Origin: Paracoccaceae bacterium
Lineage (GTDB): Bacteria > Pseudomonadota > Alphaproteobacteria > Rhizobiales > Stappiaceae
Assembly (NCBI GenBank): GCA_013373445.1
Contig: JABXHV010000147.1
Coordinates: forward strand, 1 to 37,961
Direction: 5' to 3'
DNA length: 37,961 nt
The translations under genes and the position numbers were made by a program. The notes beneath the pieces were generated by a model that saw only the letters and a program-made list of their open reading frames with translations, did not search any database and was not told where the DNA came from. Shown here in pieces: positions 1 through 10,606 of the stretch; positions within the stretch are counted from its first letter, which is position 1; each line of letters begins with the position of its first letter.

Positions 1-1445
<1,445 letters not shown>

Positions 1446-1466
1446 TCATCAGCTCTGAACAAATTT

Positions 1467-1495
1467 AAAAAGGCGGCCTACGGGTCGCCTTTTTT
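1467..1495 (+). terminator. Rho-independent terminator of icd
   Basis: The arm AAAAAGGCG (1467-1475) pairs with CGCCTTTTT (1486-1494) and is followed by a T-rich run. It lies 22 bases after the icd stop codon. Confidence 0.85.
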
Positions 1496-1520
1496 ATTTC
1501 CCTGAACCATTTGACTTCAA

Positions 1521-1555
1521 AACAAAAAAGCCCCGCAGAAACTTCTGCGGGGCTT
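1521..1555 (-). terminator. Rho-independent terminator of alaS
   Basis: The arms AAGCCCCGCAGAA (1528-1540) and TTCTGCGGGGCTT (1543-1555) form a GC-rich hairpin. Read on the minus strand it is followed by a T run (complement of 1524-1529). It sits 27 bases downstream of the alaS stop. Confidence 0.9.
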
Positions 1556-1581
1556 CATCTAACTTAAGAGATCAGAACCGA

Positions 1582-4239
1582 TCAAAGCGTTTCGAGATAG
1601 GCCTCGATAGCTGAGATTGCGGCATCCGCCTTTGCACCGTCAGGGCCACCGGCCTGGGCCATGTCCGGGCGCCCACCGCCACCGCGACCGCCAAGGGCCT
1701 CAGAGCCGATCCGCACCAGATCCACCGCGCTCACCTTGTCTGTCAGGTCTTTGGTCACACCGGTAACAATGGCTGCCTTGCCATCGTCAGCCACATTGAT
1801 CAGAACGACAACGCCAGAGCCGACCTTGGTCTTGGCTGCATCGGCAAGACCCTTGAGATCCTTCGGATTGATACCGTCCACGACGCGGCCGACGATCTGG
1901 AAGGCGCCAACGGACTTGACCGCATCGCCGCCTTCACCGCCGCCGCCCATGGCGAGCTTTTTCTTTGCATCCGCCAGCTCTTTTTCAAGTCGCTTGCGAT
2001 CTTCAACCAACTGCGAAACACGGCTTGTCACATCGCCAGCTCCGACTTTTAGGAGACCGGCAAGTTCGCGCACACGTCGATCCTGTTCGTCCAGGTAGGC
2101 TCGTGCTGCATTTCCGGTCAGCGCCTCAACGCGGCGCACACCCGCCGCCACAGCACTTTCACTGACGACTGTCACAAGACCAATGTCGCCGGTCCGCTGC
2201 ACATGGGTCCCACCACACAGTTCAACGGAATAGGCCTTCCCAGCCTTATCACCCTTGACTGCGGTTCCCATCGTCACGACCCGAACTTCATCGCCGTATT
2301 TCTCGCCAAACAGCGCCATTGCGCCACTTTCAATCGCATCATCAACGGCCATCAGACGTGTTTCTACGGCGCCATTTTGCAAGATGATTTCATTGGCAAT
2401 CGATTCCGCGGTCTTAAGTTCTGCAGGATCCATCGGCTTGGGGTGTGAAAAGTCAAAACGCAGTCTGTCGGGCGTTACCATCGATCCCTTCTGCGCTACA
2501 TGTGAGCCCAGCACTTCACGCAAAGCTTCATGCAGCAAATGAGTTGCCGAATGGTTTGAACGCACCGATGTCCGGCGCGCATGATCAACGATCAGTTCAA
2601 GCGCAAGATCAAACTCCAGAGTGCCCTCTTCCACCTCAACATTGTGGACGAAGAGGCCGTCGGCCTTCTTTTGCACATCGGTGACCCGAACCTTGACGCC
2701 GGGCGCGATCATCGTCCCCATGTCGCCAACCTGGCCACCAGACTCGCCATAAAATGGCGTCTGGTTCAAGATCACGCTGCCGGATTGGCCTTCGGAAAGT
2801 GTTTTTACTTCGGCACCATCGGCCACAAGAGCCGTCACGACGCCCTCGGCCGTCTCGGTATCATATCCGAGGAACTCAGTTGCCCCGAGCCGATCTTTCA
2901 AACCGAACCAGACGGTTTCGGTCGCCGCATCCCCAGAACCGGACCAGGCAGCACGCGCCTCTGCCTTCTGACGTTCCATTGCAGAGCTGAAGCCATCGGT
3001 ATCGACGGTGATACCGCGCGACCGCAGGGCATCCTGTGTAAGATCGAGCGGGAAACCATAAGTGTCATAGAGCTTAAACGCGGTTTCGCCGTCCAGCTCA
3101 CCACCTTCCGACAGATCGCCAGTGGCAGTATCCAGCAGGCCAAGTCCGCGCTCGAGCGTCTTGCGGAAACGAGTTTCTTCCAACTTGAGTGTTTCTTTGA
3201 TCAGCGCTTCAGCACGAACAAGCTCGGGATAGGCCTGACCCATTTCGCGGATCAGGCTGGAGACCAGCTTGTGCATCAACGGTTCGCTGGCGCCCAGGAG
3301 GTGCGCATGGCGCATGCCACGGCGCATGATCCGGCGCAGCACATAGCCGCGCCCTTCGTTCGATGGCAGAACGCCATCGGCAATCAGGAAACTTGAAGAG
3401 CGCAGGTGATCAGCAATCACCCGGTGGCTGGAAACCGCAGCTCCCTCGGCTTCAACGCCGGTCGCATTAACGGAGGCAGAAATCAGCGCCCGGAACAGAT
3501 CGATATCGTAGTTGTCATGAACCCCTTGCATCACCGCAGCAATGCGCTCAAGACCCATACCGGTATCAATCGACGGCCGTGGCAGATTCAAACGCTCTTC
3601 GAGCGTCTGCTCATACTGCATGAAAACCAGATTCCAGATCTCGATGAAACGGTCACCGTCTTCCTCAGGAGATCCTGGAGGTCCACCCCAAATGTGTTCG
3701 CCGTGATCGAAAAAGATCTCAGAACACGGACCACACGGGCCGGTGTCGCCCATCGCCCAGAAGTTGTCTGACGTCGGAATGCGGATGATCTTGTCATCGG
3801 ACAGACCAGCGATTTTTTTCCAGAGTGTCGCGGCTTCTTCGTCTTCCGAATAGACTGTGACCAGGAGCTTATCGACCGGAAGGCCGAATTCCTTGGTAAT
3901 AAGGTTCCAGGCCAGCTCAATCGCCCCATCCTTGAAATAGTCGCCGAACGAAAAGTTCCCCAACATTTCAAAGAAGGTGTGGTGACGTGCGGTATAGCCG
4001 ACATTATCCAAATCATTGTGCTTACCACCCGCACGCACACACTTCTGGGAGGTGGTTGCGCGCACATAGTCGCGCTTTTCCAAACCTGTAAAAACGTTTT
4101 TGAACGGCACCATTCCCGCGTTCGTAAACATCAAGGTCGGATCATTGCGCGGCACCAATGGGCCGGATTCCACGACCTGATGGCCGTTCTTGTTAAAGTA
4201 GTCCAGAAACGCGGATCTGATTTCATTGACGCCGGTCAT
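1582..4239 (-). CDS. alaS: Alanyl-tRNA synthetase
   Basis: Charges tRNA-Ala in the cytoplasm. The 885 residues match the usual ~875 length. The order is class II aminoacylation core (about 1-250), tRNA recognition region, editing domain with zinc/catalytic residues HSATH (H563, H567) and CGGTH (C675, H679), then a coiled coil (about 735-765) and a C-terminal DHHA1-type domain with a Gly-rich [16 protein letters not shown] segment. N-terminal motif 1 residues ([17 protein letters not shown]) are intact, and no frameshift is seen. It lies downstream of recA on the same strand, but a recA terminator and a ~340-base gap suggest its own promoter. The recA-alaS order is common in alphaproteobacteria. 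Confidence 0.97.
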   Translation of the reverse strand: MTGVNEIRSAFLDYFNKNGHQVVESGPLVPRNDPTLMFTNAGMVPFKNVFTGLEKRDYVRATTSQKCVRAGGKHNDLDNVGYTARHHTFFEMLGNFSFGDYFKDGAIELAWNLITKEFGLPVDKLLVTVYSEDEEAATLWKKIAGLSDDKIIRIPTSDNFWAMGDTGPCGPCSEIFFDHGEHIWGGPPGSPEEDGDRFIEIWNLVFMQYEQTLEERLNLPRPSIDTGMGLERIAAVMQGVHDNYDIDLFRALISASVNATGVEAEGAAVSSHRVIADHLRSSSFLIADGVLPSNEGRGYVLRRIMRRGMRHAHLLGASEPLMHKLVSSLIREMGQAYPELVRAEALIKETLKLEETRFRKTLERGLGLLDTATGDLSEGGELDGETAFKLYDTYGFPLDLTQDALRSRGITVDTDGFSSAMERQKAEARAAWSGSGDAATETVWFGLKDRLGATEFLGYDTETAEGVVTALVADGAEVKTLSEGQSGSVILNQTPFYGESGGQVGDMGTMIAPGVKVRVTDVQKKADGLFVHNVEVEEGTLEFDLALELIVDHARRTSVRSNHSATHLLHEALREVLGSHVAQKGSMVTPDRLRFDFSHPKPMDPAELKTAESIANEIILQNGAVETRLMAVDDAIESGAMALFGEKYGDEVRVVTMGTAVKGDKAGKAYSVELCGGTHVQRTGDIGLVTVVSESAVAAGVRRVEALTGNAARAYLDEQDRRVRELAGLLKVGAGDVTSRVSQLVEDRKRLEKELADAKKKLAMGGGGEGGDAVKSVGAFQIVGRVVDGINPKDLKGLADAAKTKVGSGVVVLINVADDGKAAIVTGVTKDLTDKVSAVDLVRIGSEALGGRGGGGRPDMAQAGGPDGAKADAAISAIEAYLETL

Positions 4240-4500
4240 TGGGTCTCGCTTCGCTCCTGCCCTAGCTGCCTGTTCATGCAGAGGAAAAATCTTAAAAGGC
4301 GTCGGCCTTATTGAGACCGATCATAGAACAAGCCTTTTAGCTTTCCCCCATCGCTGTGTCCAGAAAGGGAGCTCGTGAAAGCCATCATTCAGGCAAGAAT
4401 TCGTCAGTACGTCTTCAGATTAGTCGATCTCCTTTCTTGCCGGACCTTTCACTCCCCCCGAACCGAGGCTTCGGCAGATCGGCGGCTCCGCATAAAATAG
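4240..4500. other. Intergenic region upstream of alaS
   Basis: This is the ~260-base gap between the alaS start and the recA terminator. It should hold the alaS promoter on the minus strand. I see no convincing -35/-10 pair, small gene or structured leader. The short reading frames across it show no family features. Confidence 0.5.
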
Positions 4501-4535
4501 GCAAAAGAAAACCCCTCCGACATTGTCGAAGGGGT
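4501..4535 (-). terminator. Rho-independent terminator of recA
   Basis: The arms ACCCCTCCGACA (4511-4522) and TGTCGAAGGGGT (4524-4535) pair with one mismatch. On the minus strand they are followed by a T-rich stretch (complement of 4501-4510). It lies about 57 bases after the recA stop. Confidence 0.85.
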
Positions 4536-4591
4536 CTCAAAATAGCCTTGGCTTTCACGCGCCTGTTGAAAGGCAAGCCGACTGCAGCCAA

Positions 4592-5671
4592 TCAGGCCTC
4601 GTCATCACCATCATCATTGTCACCACCGGTAGGATCAATGATCTGCTCAGCAATCAAACCGGCATTTTGACGAACGGCCAATTCGATCTCTTCGGCGATC
4701 TCCGGGTTGTCACGCAGGAACTGCTTTGAGTTCTCACGTCCCTGCCCCAGACGCTGACTGTTGTAGGAGAACCAGGCTCCAGACTTTTCAACGATATTGC
4801 CTTTGACACCCAGATCGATCAGTTCGCCCATCTTGGAGACACCTTCTCCATAAATGATATCGAACTCAACCTGACGAAATGGCGGAGCAAGCTTGTTCTT
4901 GACCACTTTCACCCGCGTCTGGTTGCCGACCACTTCATCACGATCCTTGATCGCTCCGATACGGCGAATGTCGAGACGGACAGAAGCGTAGAACTTCAGC
5001 GCGTTACCGCCGGTCGTCGTTTCAGGCGAACCGAACATCACACCGATCTTCATACGGATCTGGTTGATGAAGATCACCATACATTTTGAACGGGAAATAG
5101 AAGCCGTCAGCTTGCGCAGCGCCTGACTCATCAAGCGCGCTTGCATGCCTGGCAGGCTGTCGCCCATCTCACCTTCAAGCTCGGCCTTCGGCGTCAGGGC
5201 GGCGACGGAGTCAATCACCAGAACATCAATTGCACCTGAGCGCACCAATGTGTCGGCAATCTCAAGCGCCTGCTCACCGGCATCCGGCTGCGAAATCAAA
5301 AGATCGTCAATATTGACGCCCAACTTGCGGGCATAAATCGGGTCGAGCGCATGCTCAGCGTCGATGAAGGCGCAAATACCACCTTCCTTCTGAGCCTCTG
5401 CGACCGTGTGCAGGGCAAGGGTGGTCTTACCGGACGATTCAGGTCCATAGATCTCGACAATTCGACCTCGAGGCAGACCGCCAATTCCAAGGGCTATATC
5501 CAGTCCAAGTGATCCGGTCGACACCGACTGAATCTCTACCACCTGGCCTGCACCAAGTTTCATGATAGAGCCTTTTCCGAAGGCTCTCTCGATTTGCGAT
5601 AACGCGGCGTCTAGCGCCTTGGTTTTATCCATCTGGTTGCTCTCTACGAGACGAAGTGTACTTTGCGACAT
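4592..5671 (-). CDS. recA: Recombinase RecA
   Basis: An ATP-dependent strand-exchange protein and co-protease for LexA self-cleavage. The 359 residues match the family length. Walker A GPESSGKT is at about 76-83. Downstream are the [22 protein letters not shown] segment (Walker B and L1) and the L2 loop region with [23 protein letters not shown]. The C-terminus is acidic (DDDGDDEA-type), as usual. The start at 5671 gives an N-terminus [10 protein letters not shown]... typical of alphaproteobacterial RecA; the internal Met at residue 14 is a less likely start. It is a single-gene unit with its own promoter containing an SOS-box-like element, and its own terminator. Confidence 0.98.
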   Translation of the reverse strand: MSQSTLRLVESNQMDKTKALDAALSQIERAFGKGSIMKLGAGQVVEIQSVSTGSLGLDIALGIGGLPRGRIVEIYGPESSGKTTLALHTVAEAQKEGGICAFIDAEHALDPIYARKLGVNIDDLLISQPDAGEQALEIADTLVRSGAIDVLVIDSVAALTPKAELEGEMGDSLPGMQARLMSQALRKLTASISRSKCMVIFINQIRMKIGVMFGSPETTTGGNALKFYASVRLDIRRIGAIKDRDEVVGNQTRVKVVKNKLAPPFRQVEFDIIYGEGVSKMGELIDLGVKGNIVEKSGAWFSYNSQRLGQGRENSKQFLRDNPEIAEEIELAVRQNAGLIAEQIIDPTGGDNDDGDDEA

Positions 5672-5719
5672 GGCTTGCGTTCCTTATTCCATGATGGACC
5701 TGCCAATTCAAACACAGAC

Positions 5720-5748
5720 TTTGTACCACTTTTGTTCTCATTTGACAA
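5720..5748 (-). promoter_or_regulatory. recA promoter with SOS (LexA) box
   Basis: On the minus strand, a -35 TTGTCA (5748-5743), a 17-base spacer and a -10 TACAAA (5725-5720) lie ~50 bases upstream of the recA ATG. Between and overlapping them (5723-5737, plus-strand reading) is GTAC-N7-GTTC, one base off the GTTC-N7-GTTC / GAAC-N7-GAAC direct-repeat LexA box known in alphaproteobacteria. LexA binding here would block polymerase. The promoter elements are read directly; LexA binding is inferred from the family consensus. Confidence 0.75.
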
Positions 5749-6003
5749 GACGGTGCAAATTATTGAAAATATGTAATAAAATCAAAATGTTCTATTTTTG
5801 ATCTCTTTTTCATGAACAAAAAGTGACGTTAGGTAAACTTTCAGGTCTACCACTTTTAACAAAGAATCATCGCTGCGCCCGACCTTGTACATTCAAGCCC
5901 TGGACTGATAGGCAGAATGCAAAGCGCAGCGGCTTTCATACGCACTGCACACTCGAACATTTTTATCTCACCAGAACCATTCGTCTTGTCAGGCCGTCAA
6001 CCA
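5749..6003. other. AT-rich intergenic region between recA and the psuK-like gene
   Basis: About 250 bases, strongly AT-rich from 5755 to 5820. It contains two further spaced repeats that resemble degenerate SOS boxes: GTTC-N7-GATC (5789-5803) and GAAC-N7-GACG (5814-5828). It must also hold the promoter of the plus-strand pair psuK-psuG, but no clear -35/-10 stands out. No gene is supported here. Confidence 0.45.
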
Positions 6004-7011
6004 ATGCCCAGCCCCGAACACCAAGGCTCCAGCCTTACAACTCCAAAGACGCAGCTCCCCGAAGCCCTGTGCATTGGGGCAATCCATTGGGATACCATCG
6101 CTCATGCGGAACAAAAGGTCCTCAGAGAGACATCGACCCCGTCCAAGCTGAAGCAGAAAGCGGGCGGAGTTGCCACAAATGTTGCGCGTGCGCTGGCACG
6201 GCTCGACGTATCGGTGACCCTTCTGGGAGCCACCGGAAATGACCCTGCGGCCAAGGCCATTGAAGACCAGCTACAGGCAGAATCAATCAAGACCTGTTTC
6301 TCAAAACGTTCCAGCTTTGCAACCGGTCAATATCTGGCGCTACACGATCCGGACGGAGGTCTGGCAGCAGCCTGTGTGGATGACGCAGTCTTAAGAACCG
6401 CACCGTTCTCAACCTTTGACGGACTCGCAGATAAAGCGCCAGGAGCAAAACTCTGGTTTGTTGATGCCAATTTGACCGAAGAACATCTTGAACACGTCGG
6501 AGCACAAGCGCGCGATGCGAAGGTGCGTCTCATCGCCGATGGCGTGTCCAGGGCCAAAGTCGCTCGCCTCAAGCGCATTCTCAAGGACATTCATTTGCTG
6601 GTTCTCAATTACGACGAGGCAGAGGCCCTCGTTGGCAGCTTTGAAAATACCGTATCTAACCGCCATCCCCATGGCCCGAGAGAACTGCTCGAGGCCCTCG
6701 GCACTCTGGGTGCAAACAGCATTCTGATCACCAACGGCAGCAAGCCGGTACACGGGCGTCAGAAATTCGCCAATGGTGAAACGATCCTCTTTGAACGCAC
6801 GCCACCTTCAGCCAATATCGTTGATGTCACCGGAGCCGGAGATTCATTGATCGCCGGCACAATCGCGTCCATGTTGCATCAAGGCTTAAGCGCGCAAAGC
6901 GATAAAGATCTGAAGGCTCAACTTTCTTATGGTTTGGAAGCGGCCCGTCTGACACTGGAAACAACTGGAGCCGTTTCGGAGAGCCTGTCTTTCAAGTTGC
7001 TGTTTGGCTGA
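6004..7011 (+). CDS. psuK: PfkB-family carbohydrate kinase, probable pseudouridine kinase
   Basis: Probably phosphorylates pseudouridine to pseudouridine 5'-phosphate, the substrate of the PsuG enzyme encoded next door. It has the PfkB/ribokinase fold signatures: an N-terminal KAGGVATNVARALARL substrate-binding motif (about residues 52-67) and C-terminal DVTGAGDS, with catalytic Asp at about 280, followed by LIAGTIASML. The frame is open further upstream (ATG at 5917), but the ATG at 6004 gives the normal ~335-residue length and begins just before the first beta strand (ALCIGAIHWDT), so I prefer it; the start is uncertain. The family is clear; substrate specificity is inferred only from the psuG neighbour 140 bases downstream. 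Confidence 0.8.
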   Translation: MPSPEHQGSSLTTPKTQLPEALCIGAIHWDTIAHAEQKVLRETSTPSKLKQKAGGVATNVARALARLDVSVTLLGATGNDPAAKAIEDQLQAESIKTCFSKRSSFATGQYLALHDPDGGLAAACVDDAVLRTAPFSTFDGLADKAPGAKLWFVDANLTEEHLEHVGAQARDAKVRLIADGVSRAKVARLKRILKDIHLLVLNYDEAEALVGSFENTVSNRHPHGPRELLEALGTLGANSILITNGSKPVHGRQKFANGETILFERTPPSANIVDVTGAGDSLIAGTIASMLHQGLSAQSDKDLKAQLSYGLEAARLTLETTGAVSESLSFKLLFG

Positions 7012-7151
7012 CCTGTCCATGCTTTAGCGGGCAGTGTTTGGTACAAAACAGGACATAAACCAGTTTCAAAGTGTCACCTCGACCTTCACCACACACATCT
7101 TTATAAGCAAGAAAACTTCACTCCCGTTTTCACGACAGAAAGTACCTACCC

Positions 7152-8069
7152 GTGTCCCTAGCCGACCTGATCGCACCAACAGATGAAATCCGCACTGCGC
7201 TTGCTGAAGGCAAACCCGTTGTAGCGCTGGAATCCACGATCATCACCCATGGCATGCCCTTTCCCGACAACGTAAAAACAGCGCAGACCGTAGAGGCGGA
7301 TATCAGGGCCCAGGGTGCAATTCCGGCAACGATTGCGGTCATGAGCGGCAAGATCCGTATTGGTCTTAGCGAAGAAGATCTGACACGCCTCGCACAGGCA
7401 AAAAATGTCATGAAATGCTCGCGCGCCGATCTGGCGTTTGCAGTTGCCAGCGGCAAGACCGGCTCCACCACAGTGGCAGCAACCATGATGGCTGCACAAC
7501 TCGCCGGTATCAGCGTGTTCGCCACCGGCGGTATCGGCGGTGTGCACAAGGGTGCTGAAACCAGCTTCGACATCTCGGCCGATCTGGATGAACTTGGTCG
7601 CACGCCAGTTTGTGTCGTGGCAGCAGGTGCCAAGGCCCTTCTCGACATCCCCAAGACACTGGAAGTCCTGGAAACACGCGGCGTCCCAGTTGTTGCTTAT
7701 GGCACCAGCGAATTGCCGGCCTTTTGGTCAACAACCAGCGGCCTGAAAGCGCCGTACCGTCTCGACAGTGCCAATGAGATTGCAAACCTCTTGAAGACCC
7801 GCGACGTGCTGGGAGACCATGGCGGCGTGCTGATCGCCAATCCGGTACCCAAGGAAAACGAGATCCCCCAGGATGAGATGAAGGCGCACATCGACGCGGC
7901 CATCGCCCAGGCAAACGCCAAAGGCATTTCAGGCAAGGACGTGACGCCCTTTGTCCTGGGCGCCATTCTCGACCTGACCAATGGCCGCTCACTCGTCACC
8001 AATATTGCGTTGGTGCGCAACAACGCCCGCTTGGCCGCGCAAATCGCCATCGCCTATGCCAACAGCTGA
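7152..8069 (+). CDS. psuG: Pseudouridine-5'-phosphate glycosidase
   Basis: Cleaves the C-C glycosidic bond of pseudouridine 5'-phosphate to uracil and ribose 5-phosphate (reversible). The 305 residues match the family. Residues that line up with the E. coli active site are E27 (ALESTIITHGMP), K88 (MKCSRADL), D144 (SFDISADL, metal ligand) and K161 (AAGAKALLD, Schiff-base lysine). FATGGIGGVHKG is also typical. The start codon is GTG at 7152; no upstream ATG in frame fits better. With the kinase gene before it, it forms a pseudouridine salvage pair. The 140-base gap between the two holds no recognisable terminator, so co-transcription is plausible. Confidence 0.95.
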   Translation: MSLADLIAPTDEIRTALAEGKPVVALESTIITHGMPFPDNVKTAQTVEADIRAQGAIPATIAVMSGKIRIGLSEEDLTRLAQAKNVMKCSRADLAFAVASGKTGSTTVAATMMAAQLAGISVFATGGIGGVHKGAETSFDISADLDELGRTPVCVVAAGAKALLDIPKTLEVLETRGVPVVAYGTSELPAFWSTTSGLKAPYRLDSANEIANLLKTRDVLGDHGGVLIANPVPKENEIPQDEMKAHIDAAIAQANAKGISGKDVTPFVLGAILDLTNGRSLVTNIALVRNNARLAAQIAIAYANS

Positions 8070-8070
8070 T

Positions 8071-8088
8071 GACCTTGTAAAAAAGGTC
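8071..8088 (+). other. Short hairpin after psuG
   Basis: GACCTT (8071-8076) pairs with AAGGTC (8083-8088) directly behind the psuG stop. No T run follows, so it is at best a weak terminator or an mRNA 3'-end stabiliser. Confidence 0.3.
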
Positions 8089-8201
8089 CTGAATCTTGCA
8101 CTGAAACAGTACAGATGATCCGGGACCTGCAACAAATAAGCATATGAGCGTGCGCTAGAACACAAAATCGTTCTTTTCTGCCTCAACACTCTTTAAGGTA
8201 A

Positions 8202-8231
8202 TTGACTTGGGTCACCGTCCTTGCCCTATTT
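8202..8231 (+). promoter_or_regulatory. Possible promoter of the 8.3-12 kb gene set
   Basis: TTGACT (8202-8207) is followed after 17-18 bases by CCTATT/CTATTT (8225-8231), a passable -35/-10 pair ~70 bases upstream of the ATG at 8301. This TTG is also the first codon of an upward-extended frame; reading it as a -35 element explains it better. Confidence 0.35.
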
Positions 8232-8300
8232 GGCGCAACGGAAGGTTGCTCCTTTGGAGCGCTCAACGACCCTTCAAGTTATTTTATGGGGAGACCAGGA

Positions 8301-9503
8301 ATGTCCGATACTGCGGCAAGTGAAGCCAGCGCAACTGCTCCAGCCACCACTTTCAGTCCATTGCAATATCTAGATCGCGCACTGACAAAGCTCCGAGACC
8401 TCGGTCTGATCGCGGAAACAGAGGCTGATGCGCCAATCAACGCGCTCCTGGAGCAGATCTCCGACCTGTCTCCTGACAAGGTTCTCGTGATCACCCGCAC
8501 CCTCGGACAGGCCTCCCATTTCAACGAGATCGTGCGCACCCAAGTCCAGCAAATGGACATTGGCGAACGATATGAGGAAATCACGGAATCGTTCAACTCA
8601 ATCCGTGACGATGCAAAGGCCCTTGTCGATCAGCTGGCTGACGGCAAGATTTCTTTCACCGAGAGCCTTTCAAATAAGTGGCGTGACATGCGCCGTGGAA
8701 CAATATCAGACCGCTTCGACGACATTCGCTCAACCTACAAAGACGTTGCGAATGCCACCAAGGATCAGATCGAACGCGAACAAACCATTTTGAACGCTTA
8801 CCGCGATTTCCGCGGTGCTCTGAAACAGGCAGAGGTTCTGGCGCTGGAAATCCTCAGCACAGCAACCGGCAAACTGAATGCAGCCAAGGCCGCTCTCGAA
8901 GCAGCCTCTTCAGAAGTCGCAGCCTTCACCGGAGACAACCCTGCAGACAAGGCACGACTGGAGCTCGCACGTGATGAGCGCCTGCGCGAAATGCAGGATG
9001 AAGAAAAGCGCTACCAGATTTCCAAGGATCTGTCTGACAATCTGACCATCGGGTACAACACGTCTGAAATCATCATGGCGCGCCTGATGCAGACAACCAA
9101 CGCCAAGGAACGCGTCTACGCCCAGTCTGTCAGCTTCTTCTCTACCAACGAATCCGTTCTCACTGCTCTCAATGCCTCCTTCACCGGCCTTCAAGGGCTG
9201 CATGAAAGCACAGAGACGCTGAATGCAATGAAAGACGGTGTAAACAAGAGCCTTGAGACGCTTGCCGAAATTGGCGATGCTGTCCAAAAGGCTGCGCTTG
9301 AAGCAGGCTATGGTCCAACCGTTCAGGCCGCCTCTGTCAAGAAACTGGTCGATTCAGTCGTCAATTTCCAGGTTCAGTCACGCGAGATCATCAATGAGAT
9401 GCGCGAGATGTCGACCAAAAACTCGGAAGAGATCCGCAACGCGGTCGAGGACGGCAAGCGCCGTCTTGCCAAATTGGCGGCAGAAGGCAATGCCTTGCGC
9501 TGA
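8301..9503 (+). CDS. Uncharacterised alpha-helical coiled-coil protein (weakly TelA-like)
   Basis: Not confidently recognised. The product has 400 residues, is almost entirely charged and predicted helical, and has no signal peptide or membrane segment, so it is probably cytoplasmic. Helical stretches with heptad-like character run over about 60-250 and 300-400. The C-terminal half, with its long Leu/Lys/Glu helices, is loosely reminiscent of TelA-type 'toxic anion resistance' proteins, but I see no diagnostic motif. The start at 8301 is chosen because GGAGACCAGGA precedes it; the frame extends upstream to a TTG that looks like promoter sequence. It is followed 94 bases later by a membrane protein and then a second coiled-coil protein on the same strand, suggesting one functional unit. 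Confidence 0.75.
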   Translation: MSDTAASEASATAPATTFSPLQYLDRALTKLRDLGLIAETEADAPINALLEQISDLSPDKVLVITRTLGQASHFNEIVRTQVQQMDIGERYEEITESFNSIRDDAKALVDQLADGKISFTESLSNKWRDMRRGTISDRFDDIRSTYKDVANATKDQIEREQTILNAYRDFRGALKQAEVLALEILSTATGKLNAAKAALEAASSEVAAFTGDNPADKARLELARDERLREMQDEEKRYQISKDLSDNLTIGYNTSEIIMARLMQTTNAKERVYAQSVSFFSTNESVLTALNASFTGLQGLHESTETLNAMKDGVNKSLETLAEIGDAVQKAALEAGYGPTVQAASVKKLVDSVVNFQVQSREIINEMREMSTKNSEEIRNAVEDGKRRLAKLAAEGNALR

Positions 9504-9597
9504 TTAGCGCAAATAGAATGATGATAGGAGGACCGGAGATTTGCGCCGGTCCTTCAGACATTTTGATTTATAGTTTTGTACGGGAGATCCGTCTGAC

Positions 9598-10527
9598 ATG
9601 GCCGGCAGGGCACAGGCACCACTTGATGACATCATGATGGCCATGGACGTGGTCGACACGTTGCGTCACGAACAAAAGATGGTCGAAAAGGAACTCGGCT
9701 CAGAGGCACGCGATGAAAACATGATCGAGCGCCTGCGGCAGGTCTATGCCTCCCAAGGCATCCATGTTCCCGACTATATTCTGGAGGCCGGCGTTGAAGA
9801 TCTGAAGCGTGATCGGTTCGTCTATCGCTCCAACGCTTCCGGGTTTCAGCGTTTTCTCGCACTTGTCTATGTGACACGCAGTACCTGGTCAAAGCTCGTC
9901 GTCGGGATCACAACCGCCCTCGTCGTGATTATTGTCGCCTGGCAGTTTCTGGTCGTCGCTCCGCGTGAACGGGCCGCCGAAGCGCTTCGCGTCGAATTGA
10001 CCGAAGGCATCCCGGCTCGTCTCAACGAACTCAACAATCGTATTTCCGGCCTGACATCCGACACCAGTGTTATGCTGGAGGCCCAGCGTCTTTTGGAAGA
10101 TGGCCTGACCGCTGCTTCCGACAAGAATGTCGCCAGCGCACGCAAGGCAAGTACAGACCTTGAAAACCTGGCCAAGAACCTGGCAGCCGCCTTCGAGGTC
10201 AAGATTGTGTCACGGGAGGGTGTGCCGACCGGCGTCACAAGAATCCCCGACGCAAATTCCAAAGCCAAGAACTATTACATCGTGGTCGAGGCCGTCGATC
10301 CGGACGGCCGGGTGATTGAACGCCAGGTCATCTCCGAGGAAAACGGTGAGGCGACAACCGTAACAATCTGGGCCCAGCGTGTCAGTCGATCAATTTTTGA
10401 AAGAGTACGCAAGGACAAGGGCGACGACGGCATTGTACAGGACGCCGTCTTGGGTACGAAATATCGCGGAGAAAAGGCAATCGATTGGGAAAATGGTGTT
10501 CAAAAGGGAGCAATTACAAAATGGTAA
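9598..10527 (+). CDS. Single-pass membrane protein, DUF6384-like
   Basis: 309 residues. The N-terminal cytoplasmic part (1-95) has a helical DIMMAMDVVDTLRHEQ opening and a second segment ending RDRFVYR. There is one strong transmembrane helix at about 100-121 (KLVVGITTALVVIIVAWQFL). A periplasmic part then follows, with a helical stretch (about 125-200) and a beta-rich end (about 200-309; NYYIVVEAVDPDGRVIERQV). This layout and the N-terminal motif fit what I recall as DUF6384, whose function is unknown. It is the only membrane component of the set and could anchor the two flanking coiled-coil proteins; that role is inference. The start is an ATG after a GGGAGAT ribosome-binding site. Confidence 0.75.
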   Translation: MAGRAQAPLDDIMMAMDVVDTLRHEQKMVEKELGSEARDENMIERLRQVYASQGIHVPDYILEAGVEDLKRDRFVYRSNASGFQRFLALVYVTRSTWSKLVVGITTALVVIIVAWQFLVVAPRERAAEALRVELTEGIPARLNELNNRISGLTSDTSVMLEAQRLLEDGLTAASDKNVASARKASTDLENLAKNLAAAFEVKIVSREGVPTGVTRIPDANSKAKNYYIVVEAVDPDGRVIERQVISEENGEATTVTIWAQRVSRSIFERVRKDKGDDGIVQDAVLGTKYRGEKAIDWENGVQKGAITKW

Positions 10528-10606
10528 GCGCATCTCTGGATAAGGCCCTTCATGCGGGTACCCCACCATTTGCCAAAACGAACAAGGTCAGGGAGATCCA
10601 AAGCTC

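Noticed and set aside
2581-3396. 271-residue open frame on the plus strand inside alaS
   Set aside because: It is antisense to the fully conserved alaS frame, has no family features or ribosome-binding site, and is explained by codon bias of the opposite strand.
8202-8300. Upstream extension of the 8301-9503 gene to a TTG at 8202
   Set aside because: The extension has no ribosome-binding site, and the TTG is part of a promoter-like TTGACT; the ATG at 8301 has a good site.
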